Of a stretch of DNA of 64,000 nt, positions 41,001-51,388 are shown one piece after another. The notes under the pieces are model-generated. The model saw only the letters and a list, made by a program, of their open reading frames with translations, had not been told where the DNA came from and did no database searches. Location: positions 176,324,663 through 176,388,662 of the forward strand of contig CM077647.1 of the NCBI GenBank assembly GCA_039707465.1, given 5' to 3'. Origin of the DNA: Rhabdophis nuchalis. Taxonomy: Eukaryota; Chordata; Lepidosauria; Squamata; Natricidae. The position numbers and the translations under genes are program-made. Numbering within the stretch: position 1 is the first letter of the stretch; each line of letters opens with the position of its first letter.

Positions 41001-44000
41001 TGCCTCCTCCACTCTCCCAACTCTCCATGCCTGCAACGGAGCTCCCTGCGCCACGCCCCTGCCTCCTCCCCCCTCCCAACTCGCCATGCCTGCAACCAAG
41101 CTACCTGCGCCATGCCCCCTGCCTCCTCCCTCCCACCTCAAATTCAAATTCAAATTCAAATTCAAATTTATTAACCGCACCCTCTCCCCACAGGGACCCG
41201 GGGCGGTGCACAGGAGAAGCTAAAAACAATATACAATAAATACAAAATACATACTTTAAAATATAATTAAACAGTGATACCCGTGCTAAAAATAATTAAA
41301 ATTAAAAAATTAAAAAAAATACACTTGGAATCAATAGACAGAGAGAACTATTCAAGGTCGGCCAGTCGAAAGAAATAGGTCTTCAATTTTGCACGGAAGG
41401 AGCGGAGGTCGGTGGTCGTTCTAATATCAGGGGGAAGGTCGTTTCAGAGGGCCGGGCCCGCCACAGAGAGAGCCCTTCCCCTGGGCGTCGCCCGCTGACA
41501 AAGTCTAGTGGACGGCACCCGGAGAAGTCCCTCTCTGTGGGAGCGAATCGGTCGTGAGGATGTGTGGGGCAGGATCCGATCTCGCAGATAGCTAGGTCCC
41601 GAGCCATGGAGCGCTTTGAAGATGATAACTAACACCTTGAAGAGTATCCGGAAGACGACAGGTAGCCAGTGCAGCTCGCGCAAGAGCGGTGTAACGTGGG
41701 TGAACCTGGTGGTCCCCATAATTGCTCGCACGGCTGCATTCTGAACTAACTGAAGCCTCCGGGTGCACCTCAAGGGGAGCCCCATGTAGAGAGAGTTACA
41801 GTAGTCCAGTCGGGATGTCACGAGGGCATGAGTGACAGTGCGAAGGGCGTCCCGATCCAATAGGGGGCGCAATTGGCGAACCAGGCGAACCTGGTAGAAC
41901 GCCCTCCTGGCCACGGCTGTCACTTGCTCTTCCATAGACAACCGGGTATCCAGGAGGACACCCAAATTGCGCGCCCCATCCACAGGGGCAAGATGTTCGC
42001 CCCCTATGGCCAGCGTTGGAGAGAGCTGGTTGAATCGGGTGGCCGGAAACCACAGCCACTCGGTCTTGGTCGGGTTGAGCCTAAGTCGGTTACTTCCCAT
42101 CCAGATCCGCACGGCTTCCAGGCACTGGCACATCACCGCTACGGCATCGTTGGGGTGGTTTGGGGTAGATATGTACAGCTGGGTGTCATCAGCGTACAGG
42201 TGGTACTCTACCCTAAAACCACGGATGATCTCACCCAGCGGCTTCATGTATGCATTAAACAGGAGAGGCGAGAGGACCGACCCCTGAGGCACCCCGCATG
42301 TGAGGGGTCTCGGGGTCGACCTCTGCTCTCCTGCCCGCACAAATTGCGATCGGCCAGAGAGGTAGGAGGAGAACCACCGTAAAACGGTGCCTCCCACCCC
42401 CAACCCCCCCAGCCGATGCAATAGGATACCATGGTCGATGGTATCGAAAGCCGCTGAGAGGTCTAATAGGACCAGGATGGAGGAACATCCCCCATCTCTG
42501 GCCCTCCAGAGATCATCTACCAACGCGACCAATGCCGTCTCGGTGCTATGCCCGGGCCGAAAGCCGGACTGGCGCGGATCTAGATAGTCAACTTCCTCCA
42601 GGTGACGGGGAAACTGTTGTGCCACCACACTCTCAACAACCTTCGCCAAGAAGGGAAGGTTGGAGACTGGACGGTAGTTGTTCAAAAGAGCTGGGTCCAA
42701 AGAGGGCTTCTTGAGGAGGGGCCTCACCATAGCCTCTTTTAGGGAGGCAGGCAAGGAACCCTCACTCAAGGATGCGTTGACAACCTCTTGGAGCCAGCCT
42801 CGTGCCACCTCCCAGGATGCCAGTACAAGCCAGGAGGGGCACGGGTGACTCTGGTTCCGCCTCCCTGCGGAGGGGAGCAGCGGTCGGAAAGTCGAGCCGG
42901 AGAAGTGAGTGGTCTGACCATGACAAGGGTATGATGCCTATGTCCCCTGTACCCAGATCACTCTTCCATTGGCCCGAGACAAAGATGAGGTCCGGCGTAT
43001 GTCCACCCTCGTGGGTGGGGCCCTGAATTACTTGGGTCAGGTCCATGGCCGTCATGGAAGCCATGAACTCCCGAGCTACCATGGATGATTCGCCCAACGA
43101 TGGCAGATTAAAGTCCCCCATGACTATAAGTCTGGGGGTCTCCACTGCCACCGTAGCGATCACCTCAAGGAGCTCGGGCAGGGCTGCTGCTACATAGCGG
43201 GGAGCCAGGTATACAACCAGCAAGCCCAACTGCCTCCCTAGGCCCCACTTCACGCAGAGGGACTCACAGCCGGAAGTCTGAGGCACAATGGTCTCTCTCG
43301 GCTCAAGGCCTTCCTTAATAATGACCGCTACCCCACCACCCCTGCCTAGGGCCCGCGGCTGATGAAATGCGCGGTAGCCTGGTGGGCACATTTCAACGAG
43401 GGGATGTCCTCCCTAGTGGCCCAACCAGGTCTCCGCAATTCCTACCAGGTCCGGCTCCCCCTCTGACACAAGGTCACTAATGAGGGGGGCTTTGTTGACA
43501 ACGGACCTGGCGTTGCAAAACATCAGCCGCAGACCCTGGCTCTGTATTCCCTGGCCACCTAGCCTGCGGGGGTTGTGGCACCCAACCGTTTGCAACCAAC
43601 GGCTGCGTGCCACCAACCGGGAGGATGAAAATTGTCTCCCCTCGGTCCTGCCCCTCCCCACGACCCTCTGAATTGGTATGCCCTCCTGAGGAACGACTCG
43701 AGTATCCCCCTTCCTTTCGCCTTCCGCTTCCCGCCGTCGACTGCTATCCTGGCCCTTACTACTGATCGTTGTTTCAATCTCCATCTGTCTATATCTACCC
43801 CCCTCCCTCGAGCCCCCTAAAAAAGATAATTTAAATAAATTAAAAACTAAAAATCCCCTAAGGCCGCGCTTTGCCCATCTCTTCGGATTCACAATACCAT
43901 CATCGAGATGAGCCCTAGATAAATCAAGGGGCCATACCTGCGAGAGCGGGGACTCTCGCAGCGATAGCAGGCTTGCTCTGGAATACATTATTAAATAGAT

Positions 44001-46541
44001 AAAATTCAATAACTATACAGATAAAATTCGGGTGGGTTTTGGGATAAATACAGATGTTAAAAATACAGATGTTAAAACTCGTTGGCAGTTAATTAAAACC
44101 TCACCTCTCGCAATGCCTTTGCTCCCAATGCTGCAACCCCCCACCTCCTTCCACCCTGCCACCTCACCACTCAAACACCGCGACCAGTGCCCCCCTCTTC
44201 CAAACTCCCCCTCCCACAAGGCTGCTACCAAGTCAGCGACCCTCTCTCCTCTCTCTCTAGGTTGGTGGGTAGAGAGAGAGAGAGAGAATACGGTGGGTAG
44301 GTAGGTAGCGGGATGGAGAGGGAGAAATACGGTAGGTAGATAGGTAGGTAGGTAAGTAGGTGGATAGAGGGGGGGAAGAAATGCGGTAGGTAGGTAGAGT
44401 AAGAGAGGTAGGCGAGGGGGAGGCAGAGAGGGGTCCTTTTCTAGGAGAAGGGCGGGGTATAAATTTAATAAAATAAATAAATAAAATAAGGAAGGGGGTT
44501 GCTGAGAGGGTCTATGAGGGGAAACTTTTTCATTTAACCAAACTTGGCCACAGAAACGTGTGGCGGGTACAGCTAGTTTAATAATACAATATGATGTTGG
44601 CTATATAAGAGTATACATGTGATTATATGTTATGAACATGAAAAAATGTAAAAAAAAATTATAATAAAAAGAAAATATCTTCGGACAATGCTGGCTCCCT
44701 TGGCCAAGAAACAGAAATGAGCACTGTGTCCTAGAGTTGAACACAACTGAACAGGGAAACCTTTACTTATACATAAACCTGGACTAACCCTTTAGGAATT
44801 TATGTTTATCACCAGGTTATTCCATTTTCTCAGTGTAATGACCATTGCTCCCCTGGATACTGGAAGAAAGGGTTGGAAGGAAAACAATTCTGTTGCTACA
44901 ACTGTGTTCCTTGCCCAGAAAGGAAGATTTCAAATCAAATAGGTAGGTTAGACATTCCACTTGTCATTAGATAATCCTAAGCAAACTGTAATAAACTACT
45001 TTAGTGTAGCAAATAGTTTTGTGAGTTCTTCAAATATTCACTTCATTTCTTTTTTTAAAAAAAATAATTTTTATTAGACATGTTGCGACATTTATACTGC
45101 ATTTCCACTCTTTACAGCATCACAGTATTGATATAACTCATATTTACATTGCGGCTATTTCAATGTTCTTTCTTTCCAATTATATACATCACTATTCTAT
45201 ATATTGTATAATTATTCATATATGTACATAATACCTTTTAGTTTTAACCTATATCAATATTTACAAATATTTACCTTTCCATTTTAATACACCTCTTAAG
45301 TAAACTTTATGTATGGTCTTTACATCTATTTTCTAGCCAATTATACCATATGTTCCAAATCATATAATAATCTGTTTCTTCTGTATCTTTTCATTCCGTA
45401 GTTAACCTGTCCATCTCTGCACAATTGAGGAATCATTTCTATACTTGTAAATCACAATCTGTTGTTCTGAATATAAAGATTTCCCATAGGACCCTAACCA
45501 TAAACTCTTATTTCCATTCCCACAGATTACTTCTCTGTGTTTTGGAAAAATAGGAAAAGTCAAAATGGTCTAAATTTTAATAAATGTATTGTTTTTTCAA
45601 AAATATGGAATGTATAAAAACTTTCCTTGACATTTCTTTCAGATATGAATGACTGTTTTGAATGTCCAGAAGATCATTATCCAAATAAAGGGAAGAATGT
45701 ATGTATCCAGAAACTGCTGGTCTTTCTAAGTTTTAAAGAAACCTTAGGAATTGGTTTAACCTCAGCAGCTCTTGGTTTCTTCTTCTTGACCTCTTGGGTA
45801 CTTGGAACATTTATTAAGCACAAGGAGACTCCCATTGTCAAAGCCAACAACAGGTCCCTCACCTACACCCTCCTTGTCTCTCTTCTGCTCTGTTTTCTCT
45901 CCTCTTTGCTCTTCCTCAGCCGGCCTAGCAAAGTGATCTGCCTTCTCCGACAATCAATGTTTGGCATCACCTTCTCAGTGGCCATTTCTAGTGTCCTGGC
46001 CAAAACCATCACTGTGGTTGTGGCTTTCATGGCCACTAAACCTGGATCTCAGATGAGAAAATGGGTGGGGAAAAGATTGGCCTTTTCTATTGTCCTTTCC
46101 TGTTCTCTCTTCCAAGTATGTATTTGTGTTCTTTGGTTGTCAACATCTCCCCCATTCCCTGAGTTGGACATGCACTCAGAACTCCAAGAAATGATTTTAC
46201 AATGCAACGAGGGGTCACCTTTTTTCCTCTACTGTGTCTTGGGCTACATGGGTATCTTGGCCATTGCCAGCTTTATTATGGCTTTCCTTGCCCGTAAATT
46301 ACCTGACAGCTTTAACGAAGCCAAGTTCATCACCTTCAGCATGTTGGCCTTTTGCAGTGTGTGGATCTCCTTCTTTCCAGCCTATCGGAGCACAAAAGGA
46401 AAAGCCATGGTAGCTGTGGAGGTCTTCTCCATCTTGGCCTCCAGTGCTGCCTTACTGGGATGCATATTCCTGCCAAAATGCTACATCATTGTTTTGCGGC
46501 CTAACCTCAACCACAGGGAGCAACTCAGAAAGAGAAATTAG
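31880..46541 (+). CDS. Type-2 vomeronasal receptor, V2R-2 (six exons, complete)
   Basis: Second tandem receptor with the same architecture and role as V2R-1. Join: 31880-32076, 32861-33152, 34707-35561, 37052-37279, 44816-44942, 45643-46541; 865 residues, all GT-AG, no stop. Residue differences from V2R-1 by eye: Phe to Leu in the signal peptide; His to Asn and three Lys replacements (to Glu, Gln, Arg) near the exon 3 end; Tyr to Asp in exon 5. Exons 2, 4 and 6 encode identical residues. The charge change in exon 3 (KIKK to EIQR) lies in the ectodomain and could affect ligand or partner binding; this is inference. Confidence 0.92.
32861..33152 (+). CDS. V2R-2 exon 2
   Basis: Same residues as V2R-1 exon 2. 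The preceding intron is 10 bp shorter. Confidence 0.92.
33699..34027 (-). mobile_element. CR1 fragment in V2R-2 intron 2
   Basis: Counterpart of 3988-4316. Confidence 0.8.
34707..35561 (+). CDS. V2R-2 exon 3
   Basis: By eye identical to V2R-1 exon 3 for the first ~710 bases; six substitutions, four of them replacements, then fall in the last ~145 ([16 protein letters not shown]). Confidence 0.92.
35568..35860 (-). mobile_element. Penelope-like RT fragment in V2R-2 intron 3
   Basis: Longer version of the piece at 5857-6013. The − strand reads [17 protein letters not shown], then YFKCNQGVC in another frame and [14 protein letters not shown]. Frame-broken. Confidence 0.7.
35854..36535 (+). mobile_element. 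Retroelement mosaic: esterase-like (GTND) fragment and Penelope-type 3' sequence
   Basis: A frame at 35854-36201 contains VVHVGTNDV and [20 protein letters not shown]. This resembles the SGNH/esterase-like region (GTND block) found in ORF1 of some CR1-type LINEs. From about 36230 GAAGAAGCTTCTTGGATGAG and CTTGAAAAACCAATGACC resemble repeats linked to Penelope-like elements in vertebrates. Absent from unit 1 by deletion. Confidence 0.5.
36540..36640. repeat. CT-rich microsatellite (unit 2)
   Basis: Counterpart of 6014-6110, with minor length and base differences. Confidence 0.8.
37052..37279 (+). CDS. V2R-2 exon 4
   Basis: Same residues as V2R-1 exon 4; donor CAG|GTGTGG. Confidence 0.92.
37583..37811 (+). 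mobile_element. tRNA-derived SINE, 5' part (unit 2)
   Basis: Counterpart of 7054-7282, ending in the GAAAATATCTT target duplication (37801-37811). Confidence 0.75.
38868..39027 (-). mobile_element. CR1 3' fragment (unit 2 intron 4)
   Basis: Counterpart of 8341-8500. Confidence 0.75.
39171..39340 (-). mobile_element. L2 3' fragment with AAACTAT duplication (unit 2)
   Basis: Flanked by AAACTAT at 39164-39170 and 39341-39347, as in unit 1. The TTTA tail is a few repeats shorter. Confidence 0.85.
40182..40362. repeat. Purine-rich (GA)n tract (unit 2)
   Basis: Counterpart of 9660-9840. Confidence 0.85.
40575..41138 (+). repeat. Hybrid ~59-bp minisatellite (unit 2), chromovirus scar
   Basis: Nine to ten units. 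The left part follows unit order of array 1 (to about 10430 in unit 1) and the right part follows array 3 (from about 15874), joining directly to the L2 tail. All internal regions and LTR 2 are missing, so this is the product of recombination between the outer arrays. Confidence 0.88.
41139..44010 (-). mobile_element. L2 LINE (unit 2) with internal deletion
   Basis: Same insertion as 16061-19560. RT frame 42808-41444 and endonuclease pieces 44009-42762 remain. A 629-bp deletion removes the end of the endonuclease-RT linker and the RT N-terminus. A new TAG after AETWLGH (43413-43415) interrupts the endonuclease. Confidence 0.85.
44011..44485. repeat. C-rich block, (GGTA)n microsatellite and L2 tail (unit 2)
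   Basis: Counterpart of 19561-20037. Confidence 0.6.
44548..44576 (+). mobile_element. Helitron 3' terminus (candidate, unit 2)
   Basis: The same hairpin and CTAG end as at 20098-20126, unchanged. Confidence 0.55.
44671..44768 (+). mobile_element. tRNA-derived SINE, 3' part (unit 2)
   Basis: Counterpart of 20223-20320; begins with the second GAAAATATCTT. Confidence 0.8.
44816..44942 (+). CDS. V2R-2 exon 5
   Basis: NCD3G exon; CNDHC in place of CNYHC in unit 1. Confidence 0.9.
44943..45642 (+). other. V2R-2 intron 5
   Basis: As intron 5 of V2R-1, with an AT-rich LINE-like 3' region on the − strand at about 45048-45488. Confidence 0.5.
45643..46541 (+). CDS. V2R-2 exon 6
   Basis: Seven-helix exon with the same residues as V2R-1; a synonymous AAT to AAC change is visible at 46206-46208. 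Confidence 0.95.
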
Positions 46542-47352
46542 TACATCATGTGATATTTCTGGCTTTGAGAAATCGCTACACAAAAAAAGAGGAGGATTGT
46601 TTGCTATCTGTAGGATACATATAGAAATTATTAATTCTGACAAGAGAGGATTAATGGAGAAATTATCCTGCTCACTAAGATTTATTGTAGTTGCCAATTG
46701 CAAAAACAAAAAGCTCATCCTGCTGCATTTACAATCATTCTCCAATATTGTTTAATTATACACCTTCGGTCTTTCAATACCACAAGACAGAAGGACATTG
46801 GAAATCCAGTTTTCTTGTTAGAAGATTAGAGATATTGAATCAAATCATGTTCAATGTTTGCAGGTTTTTAAAATTTATTAATGTAGAAAATTTATATAAC
46901 TCTACTTGCTCATAGTGACTCTAGGCACCTTATAAGCAATAAAACACAATATAGACAAAAATAAAAATTAAATATCATATCCACCCCCAGTGAAAAAATA
47001 CAGTCAAATAAGCCATTTGTTGGGCTCCATCCCACTCAGTGTTTCCTAGGCCTTGTGGCAAAACTAGGCCACCAGGGCCTTATGTAAGATTGTCAAAGTG
47101 GGGGACAGTCGTTTTTCTGAAGGGATTATGTTCCAGAGGGAGGGAGCCACCATGGAGAAGGCCCTTCTTCTGGATCCCACCAAGTGTACCTGCTCAGGGG
47201 ACTTTGCCATTTTCATGATTTTTATATTTTTTATTTATAAATGACTTCATAAATGTAGTAAAAAGGGAATTACATATTATAAAGATGTATTTAACACAGT
47301 ATCAGAGGGATATTCCTTTTTAGATAGGTGTGGGGTCAGTGAAATGCGAATG
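46542..47352. other. 3' flank of V2R-2 with L2 remnant
   Basis: Counterpart of 22094-22906; L2-like remnant at about 46858-47191 on the − strand. Confidence 0.5.
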
Positions 47353-47360
47353 TTATAGAG

Positions 47361-47930
47361 CCGTGATGGTGAAAGTATGGCAGGGGTGCCACAGGTGGCA
47401 CAAGGAGTCATATTTTCTGGCATGCCAGCCATCAATTCCAGCACACATGCGCGCGCCAGCCATCTCCCTTTTCACTTTTCCGGAGGGCTGAGGGAGGCCA
47501 TTTTCACCTTCCCCATGCTTCAGGAAAGACTCCAGAGGCTGGAGAGGGTGAAAAACAGCCCAAATTGCCCAACTGGAAGTTCATTTCCAAACTTCCGGTT
47601 CAGCTGTGGAGCTATTTTTTCACCCTCCCCAGCCTCCGGAGTCTTTCCTGAAGCATGGGCAGGGTGAAAAAACAGCCCCAATGGGTCAACTGGAAGTTTG
47701 GAAATGATCCATTTCCGGCTTCCAGGGGATTGGGGGGAGGCCTTTTTTGCCTTCCCCAAGCTTTAGAAAAGCCTCCGGATCCTAGGGAGGTGACATGTCT
47801 GTATGTGCAAAGGAGTCTCATGCCATCATATGCCAGTGGGCAGGGAGGATGGAATTGGTGTGGGCACACACGCACAGTAGCACACGTGCACCATTTTGGC
47901 ACACCATAAAAAAAAGTTTCACCATCACTG
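47361..47930. mobile_element. hAT-type non-autonomous transposon (unit 2)
   Basis: 570 bp, same ends and TTATAGAG duplications (47353-47360 and 47931-47938) as in unit 1. Confidence 0.88.
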
Positions 47931-47938
47931 TTATAGAG

Positions 47939-50003
47939 TGACCCGCTCCGAGTCTGACTGGACACTGGTAAGGTCGTATTTAAAGACCTACCTAGTGGCG
48001 ATAAGAGCAGTGAAATGTAACTATTTCTCTGCTCTTATCGCATCTGCAGATAACCGGCCTACCACCCTGTTTAGGGGGACCCGCTCCCTTCTTCACCTGA
48101 GGGCGCAGGATTCCCCCTTGCAGGGTCATGCGGAGGAATTTGGGTGTTATCTGCATGATAAAAATGGATCAGATTCAGGATGGGTTGGCCTCCGATTGGA
48201 GTAGTTCAGACGGGCTGACCGAGTCAGGTCTTGAGAATGCTATCTGGGAGGAGTTCGATCCTGTGACTCCTGAGGACATGGACAGGATGCTGGGGCGACT
48301 GAACGCCACCACATGTTTATTGGACCCGTGTCCCTCCTGGTTGGTACTGGCCTCCCGGGAGGTTACACAAGGCTGGCTCCAGGGAATTGTCAACGCTTCT
48401 TTGAGGGAGGGGTTTCTGCCGGCCGCCTTGAAAGAGGCGGTGGTCAAACCCCTCCTCAATAAGCCTTCCCTGGACCCGGCTGTGTTGGCCAACTACCGTC
48501 CTGTCTCCAGCCTTCGATTTCTTGCGAAGGTTGTTGAAAGTGTGGTGGCGTGGCAGCTCTCTCAGCACCTGGCTGAAGCTGTCTATCTGGACTCGCGCCA
48601 GTCCGGCTTCCGGCCTGGGTACAGCACAGAGACGTCATTGGTCGCATTGGTGGATGATCTCTGGATGATCTCTGGAGGGCCCGGGATAGGGGTTGTTCCT
48701 ATATCCTGGTCCTGTTAGATCTCTCAGTGGCTTTTGATACCATCGACCATGGTATCATGCTGCGCCTGCTGGAGGGGCTGGGGGTGGGGGGCACCATTTT
48801 ACGGTGGTTCTCAACCTACCTCTCCGACTGGTTGCAATTTGTGTTGGCAGGAGGGCAGAGGTCGACATCAAGGTACCTCACTTGTGGGGTCCCACAGAGG
48901 TCGGTCCTCTCGCCCCTCCTGTTCAACATCTATATGAAGCCGTTGGGAGAGATCATCCGTGGTTTTGGGGTAGAGTTCCATCAGTACGCTGACGACACTC
49001 AGTTGTACATCTTTACCCCGTATCACCCCAAAGATGCAGTGGAAGTGATGTCCCAGTGTCTGGAGGCCGTGCGAGTCTGGATGGGGAGAAACAGGCTCCG
49101 ACTCATCCAAGACCGAGTGGCTGTAGCTTCCGGCATCACGGTAGAGCCAGTTGGTGCCATCGCTGGCTATTGGGGGCGAGTCATTGGCCCCTACAGAGAG
49201 GGCTCGCTACCTGGACTCCTCCTGGACTCTTGGCTGTCTCTGGAAGATCATATGACAGACGTGGCCAGGGGGGCTTTTTATCAAGTTCGCCTGATACGCC
49301 AGTTACGCCCATTTCTGGATTGTGATGCTTTAAGCACGGTCACTCAAGCCCTCGTCATCTCCCGCCTGGACTATTGCAATGCGCTCTACATGGGGCTTCC
49401 CTTGAGGTGCACCCGGAGGCTCCAGTTGGTTCAGAAAGCAGCCGCGTGGGGGATTTTGGGAGCATCTAGGCGCTCCCATGTGACATCTCTCCTGCGTGAG
49501 CTGCACTGGCTGCCTGTGGCTTTCCAGGTGCACTTCAAGATATTAGTGACCATCTTCAAAACGCTTCATGGCAAGGGACCTGGCTATTTGCAAGACCGCC
49601 TCCTGCTACCAAACACCAACCACTGACCAGTGCGCTCCCACAGGGAGGGCCTCCTCAGGGTGCCATCAGCCAGGCAATGTTGGCTGGCGACCCCCAGGGG
49701 GAGAGCCTTCTCTGTGGCAGCCCCTGCCCTCTGGAATGACCTACCCCCTGACCTACGGACGTCCACGAACCTGCGCCTTTTCTGTCGGGCCTTGAAGACC
49801 TATTTATTTCGTGCGGCCAGCCTATCATAGTTTTAAACTGTTTTAGTAGGGTTTTTTAGCAGGGGTTTTAAGGACAGGCTAATTATGTAATATATTTTAA
49901 TATATGTTATGTTTTGTATTATTGATTTTTATCGCTGCCTGTACACCGTCCTGAGTCCCGAAAGGGAGAAGAGCGGTATACAAATCTAATAAATACTAAA
50001 TAC
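47939..50003 (+). mobile_element. L2 LINE, 5'-truncated, degraded (unit 2)
   Basis: Counterpart of 23493-25561. The RT part runs further open here (48727-49626) because the frame break near 24790 in unit 1 is absent. An extra A near 48164 breaks the frame further upstream. Confidence 0.85.
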
Positions 50004-50241
50004 TATGTTGTTGTTATTTAATCATGCTCACTCTCTAGTCCTCCACTTATGTCCATTGTAACCTATTCTTTTAATAATACAAAAGAATTAGTGAAGGGAA
50101 ATGAAATGTATTCTTCCTTCTATCTCATCCTTTACTAGAAACGTATGCAGGCCCATAAGCATCATAAAGAGTGATTTGACTGGATCTTTTCCTTTTTTAG
50201 TTTTACAGCTTTTGATTCTTTCAAATAATAGTTAGCGAAAG
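50004..50241. other. Flank left of the second gypsy element
   Basis: Counterpart of 25562-25795, with four extra bases (TTAG) before the GAAAG target duplication (50237-50241). Confidence 0.5.
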
Positions 50242-50466
50242 TTCTAAGTCCTTAGACTTACTATCAAGCACTCCCATTGGCTAAAGGTCGCACCCAGTTT
50301 GGGCGGGAGAATTACAGGTTCTCTATTGGTTAATCGTCTGACAGCTGACTCTATATGAGAGCTGTCAGATGGGTGGTTCTTTGTTACAGTTTGGTTCAGT
50401 TCGTATTAAACAGTTTAAAGCAGCGACCTGCCTCCAAGTTTTTACCTCAGAGAACAGTCTTGAGCA
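50242..50466 (+). repeat. 5' LTR of second gypsy element
   Basis: 225 bp with TATATGAG, as in the 25796 copy; followed directly by the gag start region. Confidence 0.85.
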
Positions 50467-50478
50467 CTGGTGAAGAAG

Positions 50479-51292
50479 ATGTCAAATGTTCCTGCATTTG
50501 CCCGATTTGTCCCAGAGAGAGAATCGTGGGATGCTTTTATCGAGCATTTTGACTGTTTTATGATCGCAAGTGATCTTGGTGAGATTTCCGAGGAGCGCAA
50601 GACTGGTTTTTTTCTGAGTGCCTGTGGGCTAGCTATGTTTTCTACTGCTAGAGCATTAGCAGCTCCAGCTCTTGCACATTCCCTGCCTTGAGATGTGTTG
50701 ATGACTAGACTTAAAAGGACATTATGCCCCCTCACCATCCCGTTTTGCCAGACGCTACGCATTTCAATGGTGCTGTCAGAAGGAGGGCGAGTCTGTTAGC
50801 CAGTATTTGGCATAATTGAGGAGTGCTGCTATACATTGTGAATTTGCTAATCTTGATGAGGCACTTTTAGAGCAATTGACTTGGGGCACCAATGATGCAA
50901 AATTGCAGCGCAGGCTGCTTGCTCGTTCTGAATTAACGTTGCAGATTGCTGTTGATGAGGCAAGGGCGGCTGAACAATCAGCTCATTCTGCCGCTGAAAT
51001 TCAAAGATATCATGCTGGCAAGCCTTTGTTGCCTGTGTCTGCCCTGACTGACCAGGCATTTTGTGATTACGATGGCCAGCCGAGTGAGGAGTCTGAGGTG
51101 TGTCGCCTCAAGATGATGGCTGCAGCGCGGCAAGGAAGACCTTCTACCGCCTCTCAGACGGGCTGTTTCAGCTGCGGCGGGAATCATAGGCGATCTTCAT
51201 GCAAGTTCAACAACGTGCATTGCCGTCGTTGTGGGAAGAGGGGTCATCTGGCCTACTTTTGCAGGGCTCCTCTGCCTTCGCCTGAGCTTTAG
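50479..51292 (+). pseudogene. gypsy gag, broken (second copy)
   Basis: Same layout and TGA (50689-50691) as the first copy. Both zinc knuckles are intact in 50816-51292. Confidence 0.8.
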
Positions 51293-51388
51293 GCTAGCCG
51301 ACCTCCGTCCCGGCAAACTGACCATCGGAAGGACAGATCTGGGGCAAACTGTCATGACATTGGGGATTGTTCTGAGGGTGCTGACTGG

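Larger units (their letters stand above)
37280..44815 (+). other. V2R-2 intron 4 (7.5 kb)
   Basis: Same set of insertions as in V2R-1, but the chromovirus is reduced to a minisatellite and the L2 carries a 629-bp deletion. Confidence 0.85.
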
